From Acidobacteriaceae bacterium KBS 83 (GTDB lineage Bacteria; Acidobacteriota; Terriglobia; Terriglobales; Acidobacteriaceae): DNA of 64,000 bases. Of this stretch, positions 26,683-35,086 are shown piece by piece. Position 1 is the stretch's first letter. The number at the start of each line of letters is the position of its first letter. The stretch lies in NCBI GenBank assembly GCA_000381585.1, contig KB906736.1:124001-188000 (forward strand), in the 5' to 3' direction. The notes below the pieces were generated by a model, which was given only the letters and a program-made list of their open reading frames with translations, was not told where the DNA came from and made no database searches. The position numbers and the translations under genes were made by a program.

Positions 26683-27069
26683 ATGGACCGTGAGTGGAAC
26701 GACAATCAGCCGATTTACCGCCAGCTTCGCGATCGCGTGGTCGCGATGATTCTCGAGGGCGTGCTCAAGGAGGGCGATCCCCTGCCCTCCGTGCGCAATG
26801 TCGCCGCCGAATTGCGGGTCAATCCACTCACCGTACTCAGGGGCTACCAGCAGCTGGTCGACGAGGAACTCGTCGAGAAAAGACGCGGGCTCGGCATGTT
26901 TGTCAAAATCGACTCGCGCAAACTGCTGCTGCGTGGCGAACGCGAGAAGTTCCTCAGCGAAGAATGGCCCCGGATCTGCGCCACCATGGAGCGCCTCGGT
27001 TTCTCACCGAAGGAGCTGCTCGAGACCACAAACCGCCGCTCCTCGAAACTCGCAAAGGAAGGACGCTGA
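26683..27069 (+). CDS. GntR family transcriptional regulator, YtrA subfamily
   Basis: A 128-residue regulator. The winged helix occupies about residues 7-75: PIYRQLRDRVVAMILEGVLKEGDPLPSVRNVAAELRVNPLTVLRGYQQLVDEELVEKRRGLGMFV. The recognition helix is NPLTVLRGYQQL. The short C-terminal helical tail, without a large effector domain, marks the YtrA group, whose members repress ABC transporter operons. The gene is followed 4 bp later by an ABC ATPase. It is the natural candidate to bind the palindrome at 26028-26061. Confidence 0.92.
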   Translation: MDREWNDNQPIYRQLRDRVVAMILEGVLKEGDPLPSVRNVAAELRVNPLTVLRGYQQLVDEELVEKRRGLGMFVKIDSRKLLLRGEREKFLSEEWPRICATMERLGFSPKELLETTNRRSSKLAKEGR

Positions 27070-27073
27070 AGCC

Positions 27074-27958
27074 ATGGCAGCGATAGAATCGCACGGCCTG
27101 CGCAAGGCTTTCGGCACAACGGTTGCGCTCGACAGCATCGATCTGCGTCTCGAGGAGGGCCGCATCCTCGGCATCATCGGTCCCAACGGCGCGGGCAAGA
27201 CCACGGCGTTGAACGCCATCCTCGGTCTGACTCCACATGAGGGAACTCTGCAAGTGCTCGGACGTAATCCCTGGACCCAGCGCGATCAGCTTATGCGCGA
27301 TGTCGCCTTCATCGCGGATGTCGCCGTGCTGCCGCGCTGGATGCGCGTGTCCCAGCTGCTCGATTATGTAGCCGGCGTCCATCCGCGATTCAGCCGCGAC
27401 AGGGCGCAGGGCTTTCTTGCGAAGACCGCCATCCAGCCGGACGCAAAGATCAGGCATTTGTCCAAAGGCATGGTGACCCAGCTGCACCTCGCTCTGGTCA
27501 TGGCCATCGACGCAAGATTGCTGGTGCTCGACGAGCCGACCCTCGGCCTCGACAGTCTCTATCGCAAACAGTTCTACGACTCCCTGCTCAACGACTACTT
27601 CGATCGCAGCCGGACTATCGTCGTCACCACCCATCAGGTGGAAGAGTTTCAGGACCTTCTCACCGACGTCATCTTCATGGACCGCGGCCGGATCCTGCTG
27701 AATTCCACCATCGAAGAATACGAAGCGCGCTATCTGGAGCTGATCGTGCATCCGGAACAGGTCGCCGCGGCACGCGCGCTCAAGCCGATATTCGAGCGTC
27801 AGCTCTTCGACCGCGGCATCCTGCTCTTCGATCATGGCGATCGTCAGCAGCTCGGCGCTCTCGGCGACGTGCGCACACCCAGCATCGCCGACCTGTTCGT
27901 TGCCGTGGTCGGTCAGGCACCCGGTCAGATTGGTCAGTCACAAGGAGCCACCCGATGA
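27074..27958 (+). CDS. ABC transporter ATP-binding protein
   Basis: A 294-residue nucleotide-binding subunit. Walker A GPNGAGKTT (about 36-44), signature LSKGMVTQLHLAL (about 132-144; LSKGM instead of the canonical LSGGQ, as often in this subgroup), Walker B LLVLDEPTLGLD (about 154-165), and switch His in VVTTHQVEEF. The domain resembles the YtrB/CcmA drug- and peptide-export group. Its stop overlaps the permease start by 4 bp (ATGA). ATG 27074 is just after the GntR stop; the upstream open frame is a shadow of gntR. Confidence 0.93.
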   Translation: MAAIESHGLRKAFGTTVALDSIDLRLEEGRILGIIGPNGAGKTTALNAILGLTPHEGTLQVLGRNPWTQRDQLMRDVAFIADVAVLPRWMRVSQLLDYVAGVHPRFSRDRAQGFLAKTAIQPDAKIRHLSKGMVTQLHLALVMAIDARLLVLDEPTLGLDSLYRKQFYDSLLNDYFDRSRTIVVTTHQVEEFQDLLTDVIFMDRGRILLNSTIEEYEARYLELIVHPEQVAAARALKPIFERQLFDRGILLFDHGDRQQLGALGDVRTPSIADLFVAVVGQAPGQIGQSQGATR

Positions 27959-28872
27959 ATACACCAGCGAATACCGCCCCTACCTCACTCGGTGCGCAGG
28001 CCATTCCATCCGCCGCGTTCTCGATGACACGGCCCTTCTACTGGTCGGTGCAACGCGAGCTATGGGAGAACCGTTCGATTTATATCGCTCCCCTCGCTGC
28101 CGCCGCCGTATTTCTCATCGGTTTTCTGATCAGCGCCATCCATCTGCCGCGTCAGATGCGCACTCTTTCGGCGCCGGCTCTGCACCAGACGATCATGACG
28201 CCCTACGACTTTGTCGCAGGTCTGCTCATGCTGACCGCAATGGCCGTCGGCCTCTTCTACTGCCTCGACGCGCTGAACGGCGAACGGCGCGATCGCAGCA
28301 TTCTCTTCTGGAAATCGCTGCCCGTCTCCGATGCCACCGCTGTACTCGCGAAGGCGAGCATCCCCTTCGTCGTTCTCCCGCTGATCACCTTTGCAGTCAC
28401 CGTTGCCGCGCAGTGGATCATGCTGCTCCTCAGCAGCGCAGTATTGCTGGGCAACGGTCTGAGTGCCGGCACGCTGTGGACGCAGGTGCACCTCATCCCC
28501 ATGTCGCTGATGCTGCTCTACCACCTGATCACCGTGCATGTGCTCTGGCACGCACCCTTTTACGGCTGGCTCTTGCTCATCTCGGCATGGGCCCGGCGCG
28601 CGGCCTTCCTGTGGGCCGTGCTGCCGATAATCGCCATCGCTTTCGTCGAGAAGATCGCCTTCAACACCTCACACTTCGCCACCTTCCTGGGCGACCGATT
28701 AGGAGGAGGTGCGGAAGCCATGACAATGCCCGGAAGCATGCCCATCGATCCCGGAGTGCACATCACCCTCGGACGATACCTGAGTAGCCCGGGTCTGTGG
28801 ATCGGGCTGGCGTTCACCGCGCTATGTCTCGCCGCAGCGGTGCAGCTCCGCCGGCAACGCGGCCCGCTCTGA
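27955..28872 (+). CDS. ABC transporter permease (ABC-2 type)
   Basis: A 305-residue membrane protein with about six to seven hydrophobic segments: SIYIAPLAAAAVFLIGFLIS, YDFVAGLLMLTAMAVGLFYCLDAL, VLPLITFAVTVAAQWIMLLL, MSLMLLYHLITVHVLWHAPF, GWLLLISAWARRAAFLWAVL and GLWIGLAFTALCLAAAVQLR. The cytoplasmic ERRDRSILFWKSLPVSD loop is the coupling segment conserved in this ABC-2 subgroup. It overlaps the ATPase gene. Together they form an exporter of unknown substrate under the YtrA-type regulator. Confidence 0.9.
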   Translation: MNTPANTAPTSLGAQAIPSAAFSMTRPFYWSVQRELWENRSIYIAPLAAAAVFLIGFLISAIHLPRQMRTLSAPALHQTIMTPYDFVAGLLMLTAMAVGLFYCLDALNGERRDRSILFWKSLPVSDATAVLAKASIPFVVLPLITFAVTVAAQWIMLLLSSAVLLGNGLSAGTLWTQVHLIPMSLMLLYHLITVHVLWHAPFYGWLLLISAWARRAAFLWAVLPIIAIAFVEKIAFNTSHFATFLGDRLGGGAEAMTMPGSMPIDPGVHITLGRYLSSPGLWIGLAFTALCLAAAVQLRRQRGPL

Positions 28873-28923
28873 TTGACGCACTCCTGCTCGGAGAACAGCG
28901 CACAGCATGAGGAGGGTGTTGAC

Positions 28924-29272
28924 GTGAATCGGGAAAGGGCGTTGAAGATTCTGTTGACGTTGGTGGGGTTATTCTTCGTGGCCGGCATCTATCCGCTGAT
29001 TACATCAATGATGCATCCGAAGCAGTCCGATTATCCGGATCAGATGATACTAGCCGTCTATGTCACGCTTGGGGGCAGCGAATCGCACTTTGATCACCTT
29101 CACAGCATGGTCGAGTCTGGCTCATGCTGCTGTCATGGCGGTGCAGTCGATCCAATTGGGAAATGAACGCACAGCACTGCCGCCCCTCGGTGTGGCTGGA
29201 GCCATCTGCCTCATCCTCATCGCTCTGACTCCAACACGCCAGCCGGGCCCACCGGCATCAGTCTCTGTCTGA
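28924..29272 (+). pseudogene. DUF6632-like membrane protein, frameshifted and internally deleted
   Basis: From GTG 28924 (GGAGG 9 nt upstream) the first frame reads NRERALKILLTLVGLFFVAGIYPLI ... MILAVYVTLG, the normal start of DUF6632-type small membrane proteins. The continuation (AANRTLITFTAWSSLAHAAVMAVQ ... GAICLILIALTPTRQ) is in another frame from about 29075 to 29272. About 8-10 residues that normally lie between the two blocks are missing as well, so this is a deletion plus frameshift, not a single-base error. It probably gives no full protein. It follows the permease on the same strand. Confidence 0.6.
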
Positions 29273-29301
29273 CCTGCAACGCAGCGCCGCAGCACTCCCC
29301 C

Positions 29302-29943
29302 TCAGACCGCCTGCTGCGCCCGCACCCGCCCCCGCCAGTGCGACCACATAAACCACACAAACCCCACCACCAGAGCGACGACCACCACCAAGTGGAAGCG
29401 ATGGAAGATCTCCTTGAACCGCGGATCGTTGTCCCAGTGGTCGCCCAGCCGCATCCCGACATAAGCCAGCGCATAGCACCACGGCCACGAGCCGAGGAAG
29501 GTGTACAGGTGAAAGCGCCCCTGCGGCATCTTGGCAATGCCCGCGGGCAGCGCGATGAAGGTCCGCACCACCGGCAGCAGCCGCCCGAAGAACACCGTGA
29601 TCCCGCCGAAGCGCTCGAAGTAGTGCGTCACCCGGTCCAGGTCATGCTGGCTCAGCAGCACATAGCGGCCAAACTTCTCTACCAGTGGCCGTCCGCCGTA
29701 AGCGCCAATCCAATACGCCACCACCGATCCCAGGTTGCAGCCCAGCGCGCCCGCCGTCGCCACCCCCAGCAGGTTCAGCTTCCCCATATGCACCAGGTAG
29801 CCGGCGAAGGGCATGATGATCTCAGAAGGCAGCGGAATGCACGCCGACTCGATACCCATCAACAACAGAACGCCCCAGTATCCCGAGGTCGAAATCACCG
29901 CAATGATGAATTGCGCGATCGCTGCAAGAATTTTTTCACTCAT
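29302..29943 (-). CDS. DedA family membrane protein
   Basis: A 213-residue inner-membrane protein of the DedA/VTT (SNARE-associated) family, linked to undecaprenyl-phosphate or phospholipid flipping. Visible: GIESACIPLPSEIIMPFAGYLV (the re-entrant Glu-Pro-Glu-like motif), GSVVAYWIGAYGGRPLVEKFGRY, and FFGRLLPVVRTFIALPAGIAKM, the F/Y-GRFxPxxR-T motif. The ATG has no Shine-Dalgarno; instead TATACT lies 9 bp upstream, so the mRNA may be leaderless. Confidence 0.92.
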   Translation of the reverse strand: MSEKILAAIAQFIIAVISTSGYWGVLLLMGIESACIPLPSEIIMPFAGYLVHMGKLNLLGVATAGALGCNLGSVVAYWIGAYGGRPLVEKFGRYVLLSQHDLDRVTHYFERFGGITVFFGRLLPVVRTFIALPAGIAKMPQGRFHLYTFLGSWPWCYALAYVGMRLGDHWDNDPRFKEIFHRFHLVVVVALVVGFVWFMWSHWRGRVRAQQAV

Positions 29944-30015
29944 GTTCGGGTGAGTATACCGTCCTTCCCTTGCCGACTCAGAATCAGAAGGGCGGCGTTG
30001 CGCTCCGCGCGTCCA

Positions 30016-30876
30016 TCAGCGGTTCACATATTGATCGAGGAATCTGAATACATCATCCTCCCATGCCGGAATGTCCTCATAAAGGAAGTTGTGGCCGTCC
30101 TCGGAAGTGAGCCCCACTGCCGGATATATCTTCAGAAGATGGGGCTTCTTCCGGCGACCTAACTCGCCAGCCAAGGCTCGTCCGGCGGATGTACCGTAAT
30201 CATTCTCGGCGTGGATCAACATGATCGGTGCATTTGTCCTGTTCACTGCAGCAATGAGTCGCTCGCGCAACTCCGGGGACCGTTCCCAGGACCCGGCAGC
30301 CGCGGCAAAAGTGACCGCAGCACGAATCGTGGGATCGCGCGCTGCCGCTAACAAGGTGAGTTGACCGCCAAAAGAATTACCCGCGAGGGCGATCCGATGG
30401 CTGTCGATGCGGGATTCCGACTTCAGGAACCCTAGCGCCGCCATTACGTCATCCAGTTGCTCCGTGGTCACAAGCACGAACTGCAGATGTTGGCGGGCTT
30501 CTTTGCCTCTTGCTTCCTCTTCGCGACGCAGAAGGTCTTGCATGAAGGGCGCCTGATTTGCCGACAGTCCCTGGCCGCGCCGAAATGGGTAGAGAAACGC
30601 ATAACCATGTTTCAGAAAAAATGGCGCAAGTATATCGGCGGACTCCGTGATTTGCATTCCTGCCGTAACGTCAGCGCTCGCCCCTCCTGAGCCGTGACTA
30701 AACAACACCGCGGGAAATGGGCCCGGCCCGCTTGGTATCCATAGATAGGCTTTGAGGGTGAGCTTGCCGCTCGAAAAGGTTACGACTTGTGGCGCAATCG
30801 GATGTTCTGACGCGCCCAGGCTCGCCGCGCCCAACAGGAGAAAATATGCGACCGCAACGCGGAATACTCTCACCAT
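30016..30876 (-). CDS. Exported alpha/beta hydrolase (dienelactone-hydrolase-like)
   Basis: A 286-residue protein with a signal peptide (MVRVFRVAVAYFLLLGAASLGAS). The alpha/beta hydrolase core shows the oxyanion region LFSHGSGG, the nucleophile elbow GNSFGGQ (Ser), the acid region MLIHAENDYG (Asp) and His in TSEDGHNFLYED. It fits S9/dienelactone-hydrolase-like esterases or peptidases. ATG 30876 gives a normal signal peptide; the frame is open 19 codons upstream. Substrate unknown. Confidence 0.87.
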   Translation of the reverse strand: MVRVFRVAVAYFLLLGAASLGASEHPIAPQVVTFSSGKLTLKAYLWIPSGPGPFPAVLFSHGSGGASADVTAGMQITESADILAPFFLKHGYAFLYPFRRGQGLSANQAPFMQDLLRREEEARGKEARQHLQFVLVTTEQLDDVMAALGFLKSESRIDSHRIALAGNSFGGQLTLLAAARDPTIRAAVTFAAAAGSWERSPELRERLIAAVNRTNAPIMLIHAENDYGTSAGRALAGELGRRKKPHLLKIYPAVGLTSEDGHNFLYEDIPAWEDDVFRFLDQYVNR

Positions 30877-30926
30877 TTTGCCTTGTATGAGAAGTTGAGC
30901 CCAACTACTCCTTGCTCCTCGTCCCA

Positions 30927-30961
30927 TAAACAAAACCTCACCGGGCTTGGGCCAGGTGAGG
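30927..30961 (-). terminator. Rho-independent terminator of the small orphan operon
   Basis: On the minus strand CCTCACC (30955-30961) pairs with GGTGAGG (30936-30942) across a 12-nt loop, followed by TTTTGTTT. It lies 48 bp beyond the stop of the 31010-31285 gene and supports that gene as a real transcript. Confidence 0.7.
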
Positions 30962-31009
30962 AAGTTTCATTTCATAGCCAGTATGGAACAAGCTTTTGGT
31001 GAAAATCCT

Positions 31010-31285
31010 TTATGTCTCGATGTGAAATACCACTCTCCAATTGACATCGCTGCCCCAGTTTATAGACATCCACACCCACACCGTCCCCGTATCATCGGGA
31101 GCGACATTCAGGATCTGCATACTTGCAGCACCGATAAACGGATAATCGAGAGCTTCTCCCGGCGGCTGATCAATCTCGCATATCGATGCGACGACGCGCG
31201 AGTGACGATTGATTATCGACGTGCCGAAGGGAAACGGCACAGGATTCGATCCGTGTCCATGCCCATCCCACCACCATGTTGTCAT
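31010..31285 (-). CDS. Orphan small protein, function unknown
   Basis: A 91-residue protein, MTTWWWDGHGHGSNPVPFPF at the N-terminus, then alternating hydrophobic strands (SRVVASICEI, AASMQILNVAP, TGTVWVWMSINWG, WRVVFHIET). It looks like a compact beta-rich protein. AAAGGAGAG lies 9 nt before the ATG and a terminator follows, so I consider it real. No family is recognised. It has no signal peptide. It is 24 bp downstream of another small open frame on the same strand. Confidence 0.6.
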   Translation of the reverse strand: MTTWWWDGHGHGSNPVPFPFGTSIINRHSRVVASICEIDQPPGEALDYPFIGAASMQILNVAPDDTGTVWVWMSINWGSDVNWRVVFHIET

Positions 31286-31309
31286 TGGATTGAACTCTCC
31301 TTTCACAAA

Positions 31310-31612
31310 CTAGGAAATACGAGTGGGGCCTCCTACGATCCGTAAGGTTCCGGTTTTCGCGGAACTGGCGGTCAAGGTCGCTGGTTGCATCTCGCCTACG
31401 TTGCCGCTTTGCACCGGACGGCCAACGGCTACGTGCGTACCCAAACCGCTTGAGGTAGGAGTTCGGGACGATTGCGTCGGTGGACTCGCGATAGACTCCG
31501 GTCCCACTGGACGTCCGGTCGCAGTGTGAACTGGCGATTTGTTCTTACCCGATGTGCCCTTCCCCAAGGGCAACTTACCCCCATGTGCGGAATGCGCTTC
31601 TGAGTGGGCCAC
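31310..31612 (-). CDS. Possible small low-complexity protein upstream of the orphan gene
   Basis: A 100-residue frame starting at GTG with AAGGGGG 10 nt upstream. It is rich in Ser, Thr, Gly and Pro, begins with a His-rich stretch (AHSEAHSAHGG), and repeats a GRPV motif twice (TATGRPVGPES and VAVGRPVQSGN). Its stop lies 24 bp before the next gene's start, which fits an operon. The opposite strand is also open here, so coding status is uncertain. Confidence 0.35.
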   Translation of the reverse strand: MAHSEAHSAHGGKLPLGKGTSGKNKSPVHTATGRPVGPESIASPPTQSSRTPTSSGLGTHVAVGRPVQSGNVGEMQPATLTASSAKTGTLRIVGGPTRIS

Positions 31613-32076
31613 GTGTCGCGTACCCCCTTGGACGCAATGATTTCGCTGACCCTTGGTTCGAGCCGAGGGGACCTGTCGGCTTGAGTTGCGGTTGGTATCG
31701 GCCCGAGAAGATCAGCGCTGGTTACGTATTGCCGACCCGCTACACGTCATTGAGGGCCACTACGTTACCCCGGCATTCGCGATCATGTCAAACGACTATA
31801 GGTTCTAATAACTGCCTTGGGGGTTTATCAGAGTAATCCGTTCCTTTTTCTCCAAAGTTCACAATCCAACTTAAACCGCAACCAATTCGGCTCATGGGCG
31901 CCCTGGCCCTCTGCGGGACGGACTATCTCCGGCTTCGTCGCGATAGCGGGGTCTGAAAGCACGAAAATCCGACAAGCCGCCACGTTCCGTGAACTCCTCC
32001 CCGTCATTCGCGCATCAGACAGCAAGCACAGCTAAATTTTGATAAGACGAAATTGGAACACACAGGATAAGCAACT
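31613..32076. other. Intergenic region, no supported gene
   Basis: 464 bp. Short frames exist on both strands but none has a family pattern or a good ribosome site. The right end should hold the promoter of the AsmA-like gene, including the AGGATAA ribosome site at about 32064-32070. Confidence 0.5.
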
Positions 32077-33639
32077 TTGTTCTTAAAGAATCGGACGTTT
32101 TGGAAATGGCTGGGCGTTGTGCTTCTGCTCAGCGCGGTGACGTTGTTCGTCGTCGCTGAAATCATGCTTAAACATGCCGGCCCTATCCTCAAGGGACGCG
32201 TCATCGAAACCCTCAGCACCCGCTTCCAAAGCAAGGTCGACCTCGATCAGTTGCACGTCTCTGTCGTCCACGGCCTCTCTGTTACCGGCGATGGCCTACG
32301 CATCTACCCGCCGGATGATGTCATCGCCGCCGGAGCCAGTCACCCGCTCATCGCCGTCCGGCATTTTGAATTTCGCGCCGGTATCATGGGCCTCTTCATC
32401 AAGCCAATGCACGTCTCAGACGTGCATGTCAGCGGACTCGCCATCAACATCCCGCCCAAGGAGTACCGCAGGGCCGACACGCACCCGAAGAAGCACCACG
32501 GCAAAATCAAAATCGTCCTCGGCGAGATCCTCTGCGACGATTCCCAGCTCGTCATCGGTACTGCCAAGCCTGGCAAGGACCCAAAAATCTTCGTGCTGAA
32601 ACGCATCGTCATGCACGACGTCGGTAGCAATGCCGCATGGCCTTATGACGCCACCCTCACCAACGCCATTCCCCGCGGTGATATCCACGCCACCGGCACC
32701 TTCGGTCCCTGGAATATCGAAAGCCCCGGCGACTCCGATGTCACCGGCCACTACACCTTCACCAACGCCGACCTCGGCACCATCAAAGGCATTGGGGGCA
32801 TGCTTGACTCGACCGGAAGATTTGTCGGCCAGCTCAACCGTATCCTCGTCGACGGCGTCGCCGATGTACCCGCCTTCACCCTCGACACCGCGAATCGCCC
32901 GGTGCCTCTCCACACCCGTTTCCACGCCATCGTCGACGGCACCAGCGGCGACACAACGCTCGATCCCGTCGCGGCCATACTCGGCAGCTCCCACTTCGTC
33001 TGCTCCGGCTCCGTCATCAATGTCAAAGGCAAAGGTCACATCATCGATCTCAACATCGACATCCCTTCCGGTCAGATCCGTGACTTCCTCAATCTCGCCG
33101 TCAAAACCCAGCCCCCGATCATGAGCGGCACCCTCCAGATGAAAGCGAAGCTCAACATCCCCCCCGGCAAGGAAAGCGTCACGAAGAAAATCGGTGTGCG
33201 CGGCGCGTTTGTCCTCATGGGCATTCACTTCAACAACTCGCAGGTAGAAGACAAGGTGGACATGCTCAGTCTGCGTGCCCAGGGCAAACCCGGCGAAGCG
33301 CGTCCTGGCGCAGCCGATGTTCACTCACAGATGCGTGGCACCTTCAATCTCAAATCCGGCCAACTGGATTTCAGCCAGCTCAACTACACACTTCCCGGCG
33401 CCACCGTCAATCTCGCCGGCCAGTACACTCTCGATGGCAAAAAATTTGACTTCGCAGGCAAAGTCCGCACCGACGCCAAACTCTCCCAGATGACCTCAAC
33501 TTGGTGGAAGTCGCTCATGCTCAAACCCGTCGATCCCTTCTTCCACAAGCACGGCGCCGGGGCAGAAATCCCCGTCAAGATCACCGGCACCAACACCGCA
33601 CCCAAGTTCGGTCTCGACCTTGGCAGCGGCAAGAAGTAA
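32077..33639 (+). CDS. AsmA-like/DUF3971 membrane-anchored protein
   Basis: A 520-residue protein with one N-terminal membrane helix (FWKWLGVVLLLSAVTLFVVAEIML) and a long periplasmic part of repeated beta strands. Typical AsmA/DUF748 features: GRVIETLSTRFQSKVDLDQLHVSVVHGLSVTGDGLRI, then HVSDVHVSGLAINIP, and the C-terminal FNLKSGQLDFSQLNYTLPGATVNLAGQYTLDGKKFDFAGKV block. Such proteins resemble bridge-type lipid carriers to the outer membrane. The start is TTG 32077, with AGGATAA upstream. It stands alone on the plus strand. The role here is inferred from the fold only. Confidence 0.83.
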   Translation: MFLKNRTFWKWLGVVLLLSAVTLFVVAEIMLKHAGPILKGRVIETLSTRFQSKVDLDQLHVSVVHGLSVTGDGLRIYPPDDVIAAGASHPLIAVRHFEFRAGIMGLFIKPMHVSDVHVSGLAINIPPKEYRRADTHPKKHHGKIKIVLGEILCDDSQLVIGTAKPGKDPKIFVLKRIVMHDVGSNAAWPYDATLTNAIPRGDIHATGTFGPWNIESPGDSDVTGHYTFTNADLGTIKGIGGMLDSTGRFVGQLNRILVDGVADVPAFTLDTANRPVPLHTRFHAIVDGTSGDTTLDPVAAILGSSHFVCSGSVINVKGKGHIIDLNIDIPSGQIRDFLNLAVKTQPPIMSGTLQMKAKLNIPPGKESVTKKIGVRGAFVLMGIHFNNSQVEDKVDMLSLRAQGKPGEARPGAADVHSQMRGTFNLKSGQLDFSQLNYTLPGATVNLAGQYTLDGKKFDFAGKVRTDAKLSQMTSTWWKSLMLKPVDPFFHKHGAGAEIPVKITGTNTAPKFGLDLGSGKK

Positions 33640-33672
33640 CAGATGTCACGAGCCGCCTGTACCCTCTCGCGA

Positions 33673-34023
33673 TCAGCGATGCTCTGACGGCCTGGGATGC
33701 ATCGGCTGATAGAGCCCGACCATGCCCCCACTCGGCAACGTGAGCGTCGTGATCTGCCCCCAGCGCTCCTCGCGTACCGTGCCGCAGTGCGCACCCCTGC
33801 TCTTCAACTCCTCTATGGTCCCTGCAAGGTCGTCACACGTCAGGTAAAGTTCGGGCCGTTCGTTGCCCACCGCAGGATGGAATGCTGCCTCGCTCGGCGG
33901 AAGGGCGAAGATGAGCCACCCGTGTCCCGCATCTACCGCTTCGAAGCCCAGCACCTCACGAAAGAAGTTACGATCCGCGTCAGCGTTCCGGCTGTAGAGA
34001 ACCACATGTGCTCCGTCGATCAC
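33673..34023 (-). CDS. VOC (glyoxalase/bleomycin resistance) family protein
   Basis: A 116-residue single-domain protein with the beta-alpha-beta-beta-beta VOC pattern: GAHVVLYSRNADADRNFFREVLGF, then GWLIFALPPSEAAFHP, ELYLTCDDLAGTIEELKSRG and TLTLPSGGMVGLYQP. The start is GTG 34023, with a strong AGGAGG 7 nt upstream. VOC proteins bind a metal and act as lyases, dioxygenases or drug-binding proteins; the substrate is unknown. It lies 27 bp downstream of the glycosylase gene and is probably co-transcribed with it. Confidence 0.88.
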   Translation of the reverse strand: MIDGAHVVLYSRNADADRNFFREVLGFEAVDAGHGWLIFALPPSEAAFHPAVGNERPELYLTCDDLAGTIEELKSRGAHCGTVREERWGQITTLTLPSGGMVGLYQPMHPRPSEHR

Positions 34024-34050
34024 GGATACCTCCTATTGCCCTCGGCGGCA

Positions 34051-34617
34051 TCACCTTTTCGAACGCACCCCTCTGCGCCGGAAACAATCAAGCGCATGAT
34101 CGTCCACCATCCCCACTGCCTGCATCCACGCATACACAATCACCGGCCCCACAAACTTGAAGCCGCGCTTCTTCAGGTCCGCCGAGATCGTCTCCGACAA
34201 GGGCGTCTTCGCCAGCAGATGGCCGGTCGTGCTCACCACCGGCTTTCCATTCACGTGCGCCCACATCGCCTTCGCAAAACCACCTTCCTTCTCCATCGCA
34301 AGAAAGATCCGCGCCCCAGCAATCGTCGCCTCGATCTTAGCGCGCGAGCGGATGATCCCCTCATCCTTCAGCAGTCTCTCGATGTCCCTTTCCGTGAACC
34401 GCGCCACCTTGTCGGGATCGAAATCGCGAAATGCTTTGCGAAATGCCTCACGCTTGCGCAGGATCGTCAGCCACGAGAGTCCCGCCTGAAAACCTTCGAG
34501 CATCAACATCTCCCACATCGCGCGCCCATCGCGCACCGGTCTTCCCCACTCCTTGTCGTGATACTCGCGCAGTAGCGGATCGCTCTCCGCCCACTTGCAT
34601 CGCTTCTTTTCGTTCAT
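34051..34617 (-). CDS. tag: DNA-3-methyladenine glycosylase I
   Basis: A 188-residue Tag. It excises 3-methyladenine from alkylated DNA. It starts MNEKKRCKWAESDPLLREYHDKEWG, with the zinc-ligand Cys and His, and ends VDDHALDCFRR with the second His and Cys. The helix-hairpin core FQAGLSWLTILRKREAFRKAF with Glu/Trp of the base pocket is present. Length matches the family. GGGGGAG precedes the ATG. Confidence 0.95.
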   Translation of the reverse strand: MNEKKRCKWAESDPLLREYHDKEWGRPVRDGRAMWEMLMLEGFQAGLSWLTILRKREAFRKAFRDFDPDKVARFTERDIERLLKDEGIIRSRAKIEATIAGARIFLAMEKEGGFAKAMWAHVNGKPVVSTTGHLLAKTPLSETISADLKKRGFKFVGPVIVYAWMQAVGMVDDHALDCFRRRGVRSKR

Positions 34618-35086
34618 ACTCCCCCGCTCAGCGTGATCCTAAACCGCAATGCCTCGCGCCGACCCGCAATGCTGCAAGAACACCATCGCCGCGCCGTGAG
34701 ATTCAAAGGCTGAAGAAGCGACGACCACCAAGGTCACCTCGCGCCGCCTTCAACTGACAAATGCGGACCTGTGCCATGGAACGTGCAAAGACATTTTTTG
34801 GGGTGCGCTCGGTGCGCCGGGAGGGGTTTGCAAGCGGAGCGTGCGTGGGTTTGGCACGGTGGGCCTTCCATTCACGCATTACTGAGTGACGGACGGCTGG
34901 CTAGAGGAACAGTATTATCTAACTAAACAATAGCGATAACTGAAGTACTCCATGTTACTATTTACCTGCTTAACAGACCGCCATCTTCAGCACCGTAGAT
35001 GGCTGCGATCGACTAGATCGACTGGATCCTATTTCTCCCCTGACACTTGCCGGCTTCCGGAATAACCGTTCGAACGCAACTGATAA
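34618..35086. other. Intergenic region upstream of the kinase gene
   Basis: 469 bp. The stretch 34905-34985 is clearly AT-richer than its surroundings and probably holds the kinase promoter. No gene, tRNA or repeat is supported. Confidence 0.5.

Noticed and set aside
32416-33324. 302-codon frame on the minus strand
   Set aside because: Antisense to the AsmA-like gene, with Asp/Gly/Val-rich composition typical of a shadow frame.
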